Assembly: GCF_963678975.1 (NCBI RefSeq)
Contig: NC_089279.1
Coordinates: forward strand, 36,971,933 to 37,035,932
Origin: Dysidea avara
Lineage: Eukaryota; Porifera; Demospongiae; Dictyoceratida; Dysideidae
Direction: 5' to 3'
DNA: 64,000 nt
Shown here: one piece after another, positions 44,534-56,900 of the stretch
Layout: each line of letters begins with the position of its first letter
Position numbering within the stretch: position 1 is the first letter of the stretch
Notes under the pieces: generated by a model
What the model was told of the DNA's origin: nothing
Database searches by the model: none
Seen by the model: only the letters and a program-made list of their open reading frames with translations
Made by a program: the position numbers and the translations under genes

Positions 44534-47348
44534 CTAACAGATAATGATCAGTTTTGTTTGACATCCTCTCCTTTGTCTGTTCTTGTTAATTACTTCTTGT
44601 AGTGATCTAATCCTCTTCTTAACATCTTCAGTGTAACCATCAGAGGGTAGCCATAGCCATTCTAATGTGTCGTTATTGTTGAGGGCTTGTAGTAGACGTT
44701 GAGCAGCTTCTCCACTGATGTTGTTGCCCGTCATCCACAGCTGGACTAGTGATGTATTGTTCTTCATTGTAGTGGCAATGACATCACAAGCTTCATCAGT
44801 GATGAGATTGATGTGAATGTAGAGCCCCTTCAGTTTGTTACCTTTTGATATTGCAGTGAATAGGGTAATGGCTGATGGTGATGATAAGCTGGTACTCCAC
44901 ATGTGCAGTGTCACTAGCCTAGAGGAGGGATGGGTCAACATGTTGTAGAGAGCAGGGTCCTCTCCGATGGTGTGGTTACGAGTAATATCCAACACTTCCA
45001 CTCTACAGTGTATGGTGAGGTCATTAATGGAGGAAGAGGAAGATCTGGTGAAGCCATTAAACCCCAAGTCGAGTTCTTTAATACTGACGTCAGATGACAT
45101 CAGATCACGGTGAAGGACACGACAGCCATGATCCTGGATATGGCAGGAAGACAAGTTAAGCTTCTTCCACTCCTTGTGGGGTGAGCAGGTAAGGAAGAGT
45201 GTAACACACTCAACATCATAAACGGTTAGGCTACTCTTCTCAAGATTGATTACTTTATCATCGAAAGTTTTTCCTTGTTGTATAGAAGTGTAAAAGGCTT
45301 CGTCGTTGGCCTCATAGAAGCAGCGAAATAGTCGAAGACACTTCAGTTGATCCTTCAAGTATGTTTCAGCGATGGTGATCGTGTCGTCCCCTCCAGAGAG
45401 AAATTGTTTAAAAGCAGATCGCTGTCCCTTGGTAAGCGAGGTGTACATTGCAAACATGTTTGAATGAATATCGCTCCAGAACTTCGCTTCGAGCACTCGC
45501 AGCTCTTCGTCTGGTGGAAGCTGAGTGATATGATAAGCGGACAAGAACTCCTGAATGGAGAAATGGACAAAGTTAAATGTCATGGTTTTCCCAGCGAGCC
45601 CGAAGTGCTGAACAGCCTGTAGTAGTCCGTATCCGTTCAGAGCTCCTTCGATAGCTTCGATGCCTGGACAAGCTGCTCTCATCTCCTCCAAGGTAAAGAT
45701 TAGCTTGTTGTTATTAAGACCCTCAAGCGATAGTTTTGATAACTGCTGAACTATTGTATTATAGGGCTGGGTGAGTTTGGCTAGATCAGTGATGGTGTTA
45801 TCAAGAGGTTGACCAGACTTGGCAAGATGTCGACAGATGGTAAGACAGATGAAGTAATTGTAGAGTTGTGTAGAATTGCTAGGAAGGGGAATTCCCTGTT
45901 TGTATAGATAAATCAAGATTACCATATTGAAGGGGATGAAACACAGGCCATTGATAGTCAGATTATCTTCGAGATATTCGGTGAGCTCTTTGACTGCTTG
46001 TGGTAATACTTGTTTTATGAAATTTATTCTTTCTGTTTCAGTGAAGCCTAAGATATCTACTCTAAGCGTTGCCTGTTTGCGGAGATTTTCTGAGGCGTGT
46101 GGACGAGATGACACGATCAAGCCACATTTGGGTAGTACGCGACGTTCAAGAATTTTTGAGATCAAGCTATTTTTCTGAAACTCTGCTGGAAATTCATCGT
46201 AGCCATCCAAAAGGAAGACAAGATCCTTGCCACCATTCTGAAAAAGGTAATCGTCACAAGCGTCAGTGATCTGTGATGCTCTTCTGTACCCTACACAGAA
46301 CAACTGGAGGAGGTCATGGACTGATGTAGTTTGCTGTACAATGGGATCACGCAGACAGACAAGGAGAACAAACTTGAACACTTTTAATATTTGTTTATCA
46401 CCCCACCGATATGCAATTTCTTTTAGTAAAACAGATTTGCCAATACCGGGAAGACCTTCAACTAAGATAAATTGTGGTTCATCGTTCTTTTCTAGTGGGG
46501 CTAGGATTTGTTCAACATCTTTAGTAACAGTACTAGTATCAAGGACCTCTTGTAATGGCTGATAGCTAGGATGACGTTTGGGGACTGGCTGACTACTAGC
46601 TAGTGAAGCAATGTCACCTGTTTGTGTCAGTTTAGTGATGGCCAAGGCTTGTTGTAAGTTGTGATGTCCTTCATAGTGAATCAGTACGACAGGTGTGAAA
46701 TTCTTTGGCTGGTCCGGTGGCCAAGTGTCATCGTCAATCCTGAACCGTGCTTGTACATTAAGTTGGCCCACCATGTTAGACAACATGGAGACTCCTATCA
46801 ACAACAACACATAAAATGGAGCACACAATAATGTGTCCACTCTACCTTGATCAGTAGCCGTTGACTTGTCCATGTCAGGTTTGGAGGTCACTATAGTTAG
46901 TGAAGACAACACAATAGCTAGTTAATACAATTGTTTACCTACACATGTTGTACACACACAATATAGCTAGTCACCTTTATCAGGAGCTTGATCACTGGAC
47001 ACTGCAGGTGACTCAATAACTTTAAACAACTTCTCCCAACTAGCAGAGGGGTCCACTTCAAGCCACTCCTCCAACACAGCATCACAACAAGGTCTTGCTT
47101 TATCACGATTATCATATTTTATGATGTCAAGTGTTGCACTGGTTAGACCCAGTAGTGTTCCTATCATTCTCCAGTGAACAGCATAATTGGGGGTAATATG
47201 GTTATGAAGATCCTTCAGTAGTGGAGTACTGGTAGCTGTAGTATGCAGAGTCCGTATACTACACTATATTTATTATCCGGATATTAATATACTTACCCTT
47301 CTCAGGTGTTTTAAACTGGTTTAGTCCTTCATGATCACTTCGATCCAT
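44534..47348 (-). CDS. NLR-type receptor: Death domain, NACHT, LRRs (complete)
   Basis: Four exons: 47348-47297, 47235-46975, 46890-46846, 46794-44534. All phases agree (introns 61, 84 and 51 nt) and the 2619 nt encode 872 aa. Residues about 22-92 form a Death-fold domain (LLGLTSATLDII, PCCDAVLEEWL, SWEKLFKVI). NACHT follows: Walker A GLPGIGKS near residues 233-240, Walker B VFLLDGYDEF, sensor SSRPHA and a winged-helix-like part with FVHFSIQEFLSAYH. The C-terminus has RI-type leucine-rich repeats (KKLNLSSCHI, IKELDLGF, LEWLWLPS). Such Death/CARD-NACHT-LRR proteins are intracellular pattern receptors, much expanded in demosponges. The third intron is 51 nt and in frame, so retention would add a 17-residue hydrophobic piece. 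No signal peptide. The ligand is unknown. Confidence 0.93.
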
Positions 47349-47359
47349 CTCCTGATTTA

Positions 47360-47820
47360 TTGCTGGGTATAAGGGGAGGTGATCTACCACAGATCGCAGT
47401 GTTCGTGATCAATAATAGTACTAGTCGTAAAAAACTTTGCAAAGCCACGCCCTCTTGAAAAAACAGGAAGTTGGGGTTTTCTTGTGTTATTATCACGTGC
47501 AATTCAAATTTGAATATATACTATACAGTTTCGCTGATCTACCATCCTACCTGAGGTGTCTGGTCTGTGAGTAGCTAACAAGAGATGAGCTGAAGAGAAA
47601 GATACCAACACGTGAGTCTGTAATGTTGCTCTAAAAATTTACACCGCCTTGCGCGCACACATACATGTAAGCTAGGGCAATGGAAATTAGCTTATTTCCG
47701 AGCTTATTTCACTCCAATCCGGCAAAAGATCTGGCCCACAAATTCTATCGACCAGTATATCATTAACTTCTACTGTTTACAAAGTAATGTAGCACAAGTC
47801 AGATTATGAATCACTTGAAC
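47360..47820. promoter_or_regulatory. Upstream region of the NLR gene
   Basis: No exon upstream of the ATG exon was recognised. A palindromic stretch GATCTACCACAGATCGC and GCGCGCAC are present, but no defined promoter motif can be called. Confidence 0.3.
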
Positions 47821-47829
47821 ATAACATTT

Positions 47830-49330
47830 AGTTCCCTGTCAGTTTGGCTTGAGGACAAAACATTCTTGTGAATCACAACTGTTCACTGTTACTGATGACT
47901 TTACCAAAGCATTAAATAACAAACTGCAAGATGTTGGTATATTAGATCTGTCCAAGGTATTTGATAAAGTTCCACGTAAAAGATAAGTTTGAATTGAGGG
48001 GTCATTCGCTTCTAGATATATCGTCGATGGTGGCTGGAAAAGTAGAAATTTATTTCACAAATGTAGAAATTTAATTTGAAATGTCCAACTTCAAACAACA
48101 GTTCTATCTATGCAATAGCTGAACTGTGAATCACTCAAACTAGCTGGGTATGTAATTGTACTCTGGTGAATCCTTTATAAGGTAAATTAGTTTAGTTTGT
48201 GTGCCAGCAGGCTTGTTATACCACACACCCGTTACAACCTGCCGAGTACACTGTGTACTGTTTGTGGAGTTATCAAGACTATATGAGGCATTTCTGCTGG
48301 CAAACCATTCAACCAGTTCCTTAACCAGCAAAAACCATTTTGTTCACTACTTTGACAGGAGTCAAAAGGTCAGAAATGTATTTGGAAAGGTGAAAATTTA
48401 TTTCAAAATGTGTAGAAATGCGGAAATTACATGCTCAGAGCTGAAATTTTGTCAATGAGATTTAGAGTGAAGGACCCCTCAAACTGAATCCTAGATGAGA
48501 TTTTGGGATGATTAGAGTGTTACTTGAGCAATTACTGTTGTCACTGATGGTTCCTCTTGTAAAGTCACATCAGGGGTATCAACCTGTAACACAAGGTTCC
48601 ATCTTGGGTCCTATCCTGTGTTTACTATAACATATCATAACTGAAGACACTGATACCCAGATGAAACTCTTCACAGACGATTGTTTGATATACAAAAAGT
48701 TATTCATTGACCACCAAACACTCCAACAGGGTCTAACAATATTGTCAAAAAATTGCTAATGGCTTTTAATGTTAGTAAAATAAATAAATTTTTAACCACA
48801 TAGCAAAAGTTTGTAATGAATGTTACCTCACTGACATCACTGAACAACACTTGTATCTCTTGGATTACATTAGACTGTCATGGAAACCACACAGTTTTAT
48901 TACAATGAAATCTTCAGCATTGTCCTAGACATCTTCGTGAGCTAACATAATATCAATTTGTGATACTCATAATAAAGTATTGTTCACCGATATGAGATCC
49001 TTATCACCAAACCCATATAAATCAAGTTGAGATGGTCCAGCATAGAGCTGGTAAACCCATGGAGAAGAAATCAATGTAACAGTGTCACACACATCCTTGA
49101 AAACTAACTTGCTAATGGTAAGACTGGTCTTACTAAAATACTACATGAGTTATTACCTTCCCATGAGATCATCTGTGTTGAGGACTTGATATTCACACAA
49201 CCTTCAACTAGCACCCTACAAAGAATTGATGTATACAAGTATTCCTTCCTACCAAGAACAGTACCAGATTGGAATAGGCTTGTTTGAGTCAAACAGTGTA
49301 GAAGTATTTACCGTAATTTGCTTTGTCTTT
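47830..49330 (+). pseudogene. Decayed LINE reverse transcriptase with nested MITE
   Basis: In pieces, the plus strand encodes CQFGLRTKHSCESQL, ILDLSKVFDKVP (RT motif A, with D), VVTDGSSCKVTSG, QGSILGPIL, LFTDDCLIY (catalytic DD pair) and, at 49190-49280, KYSFLPRTVPDWN, the typical end of the protein. Stops and frameshifts are frequent. A 490-bp MITE (47995-48484; ends TTGAGGGGTC and GACCCCTCAA) splits it after motif A. Confidence 0.85.
47995..48484. mobile_element. MITE with TTGAGGGGTC ends inside the LINE
   Basis: Left end TTGAGGGGTCATTC, right end GTGAAGGACCCCTCAA. Removing it joins the two LINE segments. A lone end of the same family is at about 44400. Confidence 0.75.
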
Positions 49331-49334
49331 ATGC

Positions 49335-49975
49335 AAAAAAAAATCGTGATGAAAATAGTTTCATATGATTTATATGAATGACTGCTCTATTAGAGTAGTT
49401 TGATCTTATGATGTAAATTCTAACTAGGTTCTGAATACACTGAACTATGACTAAACCAAGCACATGCAAGGTGTGTTGCTTAGCCGTAATCTGAACAGCT
49501 TACAGGTTGATCCACAACAAGTTCAGCCCAACTAGATGGTGCTAGCTATTTGCTCTCACGCTGGAATACTTTACACTAAATTTTTCTTTTGTTCACTGAT
49601 CAAGATTGTGGTAGTTGTGATGTCCAAGAGTACATGATAAAACTCCCTATTATTATCATCTACTCTTGGTCTAACTAATAAATGAAGTTCATTTATACTA
49701 ATATGTGATTTTGTGTGAAAAGTTTTCAAAACACATAAAATTTAACCTCAGTAGTAGCAGAGAAACATAAGGTGATCTGTGTAGTGTATGCATACGTGGT
49801 GTGGTGTGTGTGTGTGAGGGTCCATGTTATCAACCTCCTCATGGTTGCCCGGTAACATGCCACTCTGGTGGTGTGGCTAATGGCATTAGAAGCAGAAACC
49901 AGTTGTTTTTAAGCCAGAAAAACAGTATTTTTGAGTCAGTCATGAGTGAATCCATATAAATGCCATGGGATGCAT
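49335..49975. other. No gene seen
   Basis: Contains one CTGCTCTATTAGAGTAG motif (49382-49398) and a short GT run at about 49800-49815. Confidence 0.5.
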
Positions 49976-49979
49976 GTCC

Positions 49980-52900
49980 TTGGGTAGTGACCTAACTGGT
50001 CAAATATGGATATGTACACATCAACAACTACACAAACTATGATTACAAAGATGACAAGTGATACGTTCCATTCCTTTAGATTGGGGAATCCCCACCCTCT
50101 AATTGGTCACATAATCTCTAGTTGCTATCTTGAGCAGGTCTAGTTCATGTTCTAGCGATGTCATCATCTGGATCGTGTGATCTGTATCATACTGTAATGT
50201 GGATCACATGATCATCATGTGATACAGTAACAAACTAGCCATACCTTCCTTATCACACTCAGCACACCTTGCAGGGACAACCTAGCTGCAGACAAGTTGG
50301 AGTGGGTGGGGCTGTGTTCCCTGCACACTATGGGATATAATATCATGACATGGTCATCATGTACTTGTGTGGTTACCATGGGAATATTGTAATGATACAT
50401 CAACAATTTGTTTACACTTGTCAACATCTTTCTCCCACCCCACACTAAACTTCTTAATACTCCTCACAGCTTTTTGTAGCTCCATCACTACCTGTATATA
50501 TCATGTGTCTAACATCACCTCATATAATAATTACCTTCTCATAATTAGGACAATTAGCCTTGAGGTGCATGTGAGCACTCAACTGCCACACCTCCCCACT
50601 ACAGGTCACCTGATCAATAATGATGTCATTATCACATGATTAGATCATCACTGGATCACCTGAGCTGTAACTCTTGCTAATAATGTTGATACTTTATCAT
50701 GTAAACTGTTGTCGTCATAGCAACCACTGGTTGCTGCTTCCACCAGATGATGTAATATCTACTGAGAACATTAGTTACTATGGTAACCTTAATAGATCAC
50801 ATGATGCACCTCAACATCACAGAATTTCTCTTTCAAGTCTAATAGTCGATGGTATGCTGATATGGCTTCATTGTAGTGCCCTGTTTCTGTGCTAACCTGT
50901 ACTAGGGGTGGGGCTTGATCACATGAGCTCATTAACTACACCCACCAGCAAGTAATTCTCCCATATTCTCCAGTTGTCATAGCAACCCTTCACAGCCTCC
51001 AACAAACAGTGGAAAGCCTTCTCCCTATGATCAACATCAATATAATGTAGTAATTGGAGAATTCAGGTACAGTGATTTTTGCAACCACTCACTTTCCATC
51101 ATATTTTTAATGGGATGCTTAGATACCGCATAGGGGGAAAGTTTCGATGGGCAAAAGTTTTGTGGTAGAGGGAGAACAAACTTATTCACAGTAAAACTTT
51201 CGCGGTGGACAAAAGTATAACAGCGCCCACTCAAAGTGTTTAGCCGTGCACGTAAAAATGCATTTATCGATAAGTGGGCGTGGCTCAAGATGATTACTGG
51301 CACCTGACAATCGGTTAAAGTGGGTACATTGCATGTACACACAGTCACAGCAATGTACATGGTTTCATGCATGCCTTCAGACTGCGGCAACACACCTTAC
51401 TGAATGGGTGTGGCTCTGCATATGACTAGCTACAAACAGTGATGCACAATCCAAATAAGTGGGTGTGGCTCATGAAATAAGCTGGGCTGCTGTAGGACTT
51501 TCCACTTGGATTCTCATCAAAACTTTCCCCCTATATGGTATTCTAATATTTTTGACTATTTTCACAACTAAAATTTCATAAAAGATATCCCATTCACAAA
51601 ATTGGTGACATTCTATATACCTCAAACAATACCAAGTTGTGATATATACAACAAATGTAATGATGACAAGTAGAAGGGAATAGTAGGGATCACAACTAGT
51701 AGTGAAACAAGGGAGGTCACCTACACCTAAGATATACTAGTAGACAGTTAAAATGCTCAAAAGACACATTTGAACTTGATTCTACCCACCAAGATGTTGT
51801 GAAGGTGTAGTGAGGATGGTTTGTGGTTACTGAGAAAATACACACTTCCATGATCCCTAATATACAGTACATGATTACTAACTTTTCATTTCTCTTCAAA
51901 TGAACTGCTGATAAGTTGTTCCAGGCCTCAGCATTCTGTGGGGATCATGTGATCGTGACCTGACACACCCACAATATTATCTTACGTCACTATCCAACAA
52001 GACACACCTCCTAAATGCCTTCACTGCTAGATCGTGATTGGCTAGTTTTAATGCCGCATGTCCCAGTGAGAACCACACACCCTCCTAAACAAATCAATGA
52101 TATGTAGTTGATATTTAATCCCTACTTCAGTCTATACCCATGACTGAATTAGGAATTAAATGTTCACTAGTATATCTGCAGGTGTAGGCAACCATTGTTG
52201 TTTACCTACTTTTTTCAACGATCCCTAATCAAACTTAAAATTCCTAATTTTTCCTTATACTTGTTTGTTACATTAATATGACACACATACCAAATCAAAA
52301 GAAAGGATGTTCACCCCAGCTATCAATTACTGGCTCAAAGCTTTCAGCTAAGTTCAGCCCGATACATACCACTACAAACAAAGAACAGTAGAAGCACCTC
52401 TGCAACCAATCCAGTCACCGTGACACAGACAATTCACGAGCCCCAAATATCAATTACTGACTCAAAAAGTGATGACCATTACACTTTCAGTCCATCACAC
52501 AACATTACAAACAAACAACAGTGAGCACCTCTGCAATCAATCCAGTCACCACAGAAAATACAGATGATTCCTGTTAACAAATGTATCACGCTACCGTGAA
52601 TTGACACCTTGGGATTGTCAGCATAAAGAAATGGGACACAAAGGAGGACAAAAGTAAGTCAAGTCCATGATGTGTGCACTTTCACAACTCAGATCAAAGG
52701 AGCTGCCCGGGCTACATACAAAATGTAGTCAGGATACAACTGGGCAGTGATTATATAGACGTTGAGGTTGAAATCGATTGTAGGGATTAAACTCACGTGA
52801 TTAAGATGCACGAGTTGGATTTTGCTATGAAAACCACTCAGGCAGAGAGTTTTGTTATCCTTGGCATTCTACGGGTTGAAAAATGTTGGGCTAAGCTGAG

Positions 52901-53960
52901 CAAGAGCGCTATAACTTATTCAGCGATCGTTTATCCGCACGTTTTCGAATACAGAAATGTCCCCATCACGAAGCTACCACTCTGCATGGAGTAACCACTC
53001 TACAAGCAAGCTTACCTATCTAGGCCTTTAGTGAACTTTGTAATAGTTCCATAAACAATTCAATAGCACTAAATAAAACATTAAACTCATGTAACCAAAA
53101 TTCTCCGTGAATTCTCTAGGATATGTCTGTTTATTGTAACCAAACATAACCAGAATGTACTAGCTGCTGACCCATATCAAAAATGTTAGGTATGCATATA
53201 TAATACATCCAGTGGCTGCGCTCATACTGGCTTGGGTGATTGATCACCCTGTACAGGCTATCAGCCTGATAAGTGTTGCATTCAGGGTAATACTGAAGGC
53301 ACTTTTGGGCTTGGTTATACCTAACCAATACTGGCAAGGTGCCAGGATGGCATTGTGAAGCTGGTTTTAGGATAAGTTTTTAGGCCAGAAAAACCCCAAC
53401 CTCCATGATCCCTAATATACAGTACTACAGTACTGTATGATGACAACACATCTACTAACTTGTAGAGATGATATCGCTAACGACAACTGAAGACTCTCCA
53501 TACACTCTTTATACTATCATCAGTATCCATAGTAACTGATAAACATTACCATAGCAACATACCTTCTCCTTGTGCAAGTACAACATTCCTAATGAACGTT
53601 GAGCCCTACTGTTACGTTGCCTTGACAACTGCCATGCCTTCTGATAACAAACTTCTTCCTATTAATGACTACCATCAGAGATCACATGATCATCTTGTTA
53701 CCTGGGTAACATCACCAAGGAGACACCATAGTAATGGAGTCTCTTTTATCTTCAGTTGTTCACGAAGAACGCTTTCTGCCTATAGGGAGGAATTGTTACT
53801 ACAGTAACCAACAATTTACCATGTAAACCTTTCGTAGTCTGCCAACATTCTGCAGACACATCACAAGTCCATCCCATAATTGTAGCCGCTCATAGACAAG
53901 TAAAGCATCATTAGAACAACCCAACGACACCAAACAATTGGCTAGATCATGCTGGAGTGA
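49980..53960. repeat. Segmental duplication block B (intact TTC27 3' exons)
   Basis: Collinear with 60-3290. It lacks the hairpin found in block A at 571. It has its own replacement at about 52690-53275, in the R1 transposon region, where blocks A and C still carry the normal sequence. Confidence 0.9.
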
Positions 53961-56900
53961 GCTAAGATCACATGATCCATACAGTGGGTGTGGCTACTAC
54001 CTCAATGTTCCAGTGAGGAGAGAGAGGTAAACAATGAAATAGCCTCAGGCGATGTTTAGCCTGTGTGTAATATAACATACAGGTAAACAATGAAATAGCC
54101 TCAGGCAATGTTTAGCCTGTGTGTAATATAACATACAGGTAAACAATAGAATAGCCTCAGGCAATGTTTAGGCTGTGTGTAATATAACATACAGGTAAAC
54201 AATGAAATAGCCTCAGGCAATGTTTAGGCTGTGTGTAATATAACATACAGGTAAACAATGAAATAGCCTCAGGTGATGTTTAGCCTGTGTGTCATATAAC
54301 ATACAGGTAAACAATGAAATAGCCTCAGGTGATGTTTAGCCTGTGTGTCATATAACATGCAGGTAAACAATGAAATAGCCTCAGGCAATGTTTAGCCTGT
54401 GTGTAATATAACATACAGGTAAACAATGAAATAGCCTCAGGCAATGTTTAGCCTGTGTGTAATATAACATACAGGTAAACAATAGAATAGCCTCAGGTGA
54501 TGTTTAGCCTGTGTGTAATATAACATACAGGTAAACAATGAAATAGCCTCAGGCAATGTTTAGCCTGTGTGTCATACAACATACACAGTGTTGGAAGTAA
54601 CACGTTACTTATGTAACGCATTATGTATTATTACTTTTGTGGTAACTAAGTAGTATAACGAAATACGCTATAAAAACAGGTAATATAACTGAAGTTACTT
54701 TACTTACAAATGTAATGCGTTACCTAAGTAATATAGTTACTGTAACGAGTCTAATATTATGTAATATTATTACTACAAGTAACAAAGTTACTAATCTCAT
54801 TAGTAATCCACTGAGTAACACCTAGCCACAACGAAGTATTGAAGCCTACTGAATGAAGCTTATTTACCAGCTTCTTACTTATAACCAAGATTTGCACATT
54901 GTCCAACAACGCAATCATGTCACGTGATAAAGTGGTAGTTTCACACATGACAGCTTAAGGCTGTGGACACAAAGTAATATAATATGTAATATTATTATAG
55001 TTACTTTATTATATGGGTAATATGTCTAAATAGTTCAGTTGTAAATAACATGTAATATGTAACTAGTTACTTTTTAAAAGTAACTGTCCCAACACTGAAC
55101 ATACAAGTAAACAATGAAATAGCCTCAGGTAATGTTTGGCCTGTGTGTAATGTAACATACAGGTAAACAATGCAATAGCCTCAGGTAATGTTTGGCCTGT
55201 GTGTAATATAACATACAGGTAAACAATGCAATAGCCTCAGGCAATGTTTGGCCTGTGTGTAATATAACATACAGGTAAACAATGCAATAGCCTCAGGTAA
55301 TGTTTGGCCTGTGTGTAATATAACATACAGGTAAACAATGCAATAGCCTCAGGCAATGTTTGGCCTGTGTGTAATATAACATACAGGTAAACAATGCAAT
55401 AGCCTCAGGCAATGTTTGGCCTGTGTGTAATATAACATACAGGTAAACAATGAAATAGCCTCAGGCAATGTTTAGGCTGTGTGTAATATAACATACAGGT
55501 AAACAATGAAATAGCCTAAGGCAATGTGTAATATAACATACAGACAGAGTTGGGGGTAACGCATTACATATAACATTACTTTTACAGTAACGAGTAATAT
55601 AACGTGTTACATGACAAAGTAATGAGTAATATGTAACAGATATTACATACGAAAATTGTAACGAATGTAACATGTTACTTCCTTTTAAGGCGTATTGTAT
55701 CCAGGCACATGATTGATTGTATTCTTGGTCCAGACAAGACTGGAGATAGCGTTATAGGCATGGACAAAGAATGATAGTGTATGGGGAGTGCCCTTGAGGC
55801 TAAGATACAACAACAAAGTATGTATTTGTGGCTGAACTACACCAGAGAAAAACTTGTGTCACTTGTAGTTGTAGGCTGGTAACTTGTATTTAGAAGGTTG
55901 GACTTACTGTATAACAAGGGGGTGACACACAGGCACTCACTGTAGCAGGCCTGCCAACCTGGAAAGTAAAAAAATCTTGAGATTTCTGTACCTTTATTGT
56001 AGTATTGCAGTGTGTAGTAAAAAAAACTGGTAGATGCTATGCTGAGACCAAAAAAAAAAAGGTCTCAACTTTTTAAATTTGAAATCCGTGACATTCGTGC
56101 TATAAACCGTGACATTCTATCCAACGAAGGTTAGTGAAACCGTGAGAGTTAGCAGGCCTCAAAAACCGTGAGATTCGATCTACTGCTCTTGAGCAGGGTA
56201 GTGAAACCGTGAGACTCACGGTAAACCCGTGAGAGTTGGCAGGCCTGCTGTAGGTAGATCTGCAACAGTGGTCAAAATCTTGTATTGGAAATGGTGAATT
56301 TCACGAGGTGAGCACTGCTACCCACGCTATTCCCAGTTAATACCATACCTGCTGCATATACAATGAAGGAATTTGTCACTATGTACTAAACACGCATCAA
56401 CACTTATTGATGCTACATTGTTAACATAGATTCTAACCAATGAAATTGCAATTACAACTTTTTCACTGCTACCAATGAAATATGGGATAAATTTCACTGC
56501 TACTGTTGAGACTTTTGTATGGGCAGTGAAACAGGAAATAGTTCTGTTGCAAGTAATATGTAACTAGTTACTGTTAAATAACTGTCCCAACACTGCAGAG
56601 GCCAAACGTCACCTGAGGCTATTCCATTGTTTACCTGTATGCAGTGTTGGGGTCATTACACTAAAAATGTAACTAGTTACATGTTACTCGTTACTTTTAC
56701 GTGATGTAGCGTGCTACAGTTACACATTACTTACTGAAAAAAGTAACGAGTTACATATTACTGGCTACTCTGAGGGCTGTAACTAGTAATAATATTACAT
56801 GTTACATTTGTTCGTTACAAACTATAACAAGGGGGTGACACACAGGCACTCACTGTAGGTAGATCTGCAACCACGGTCAAAGTCATAAGTCAAAGGTCAA

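Noticed and set aside
50215..50445. 76-codon continuous minus-strand frame as the TTC27 exon
   Set aside because: Matches TTC27 only if a 49-nt intron (50376-50328) is removed; the continuous frame differs from the protein in its first half.
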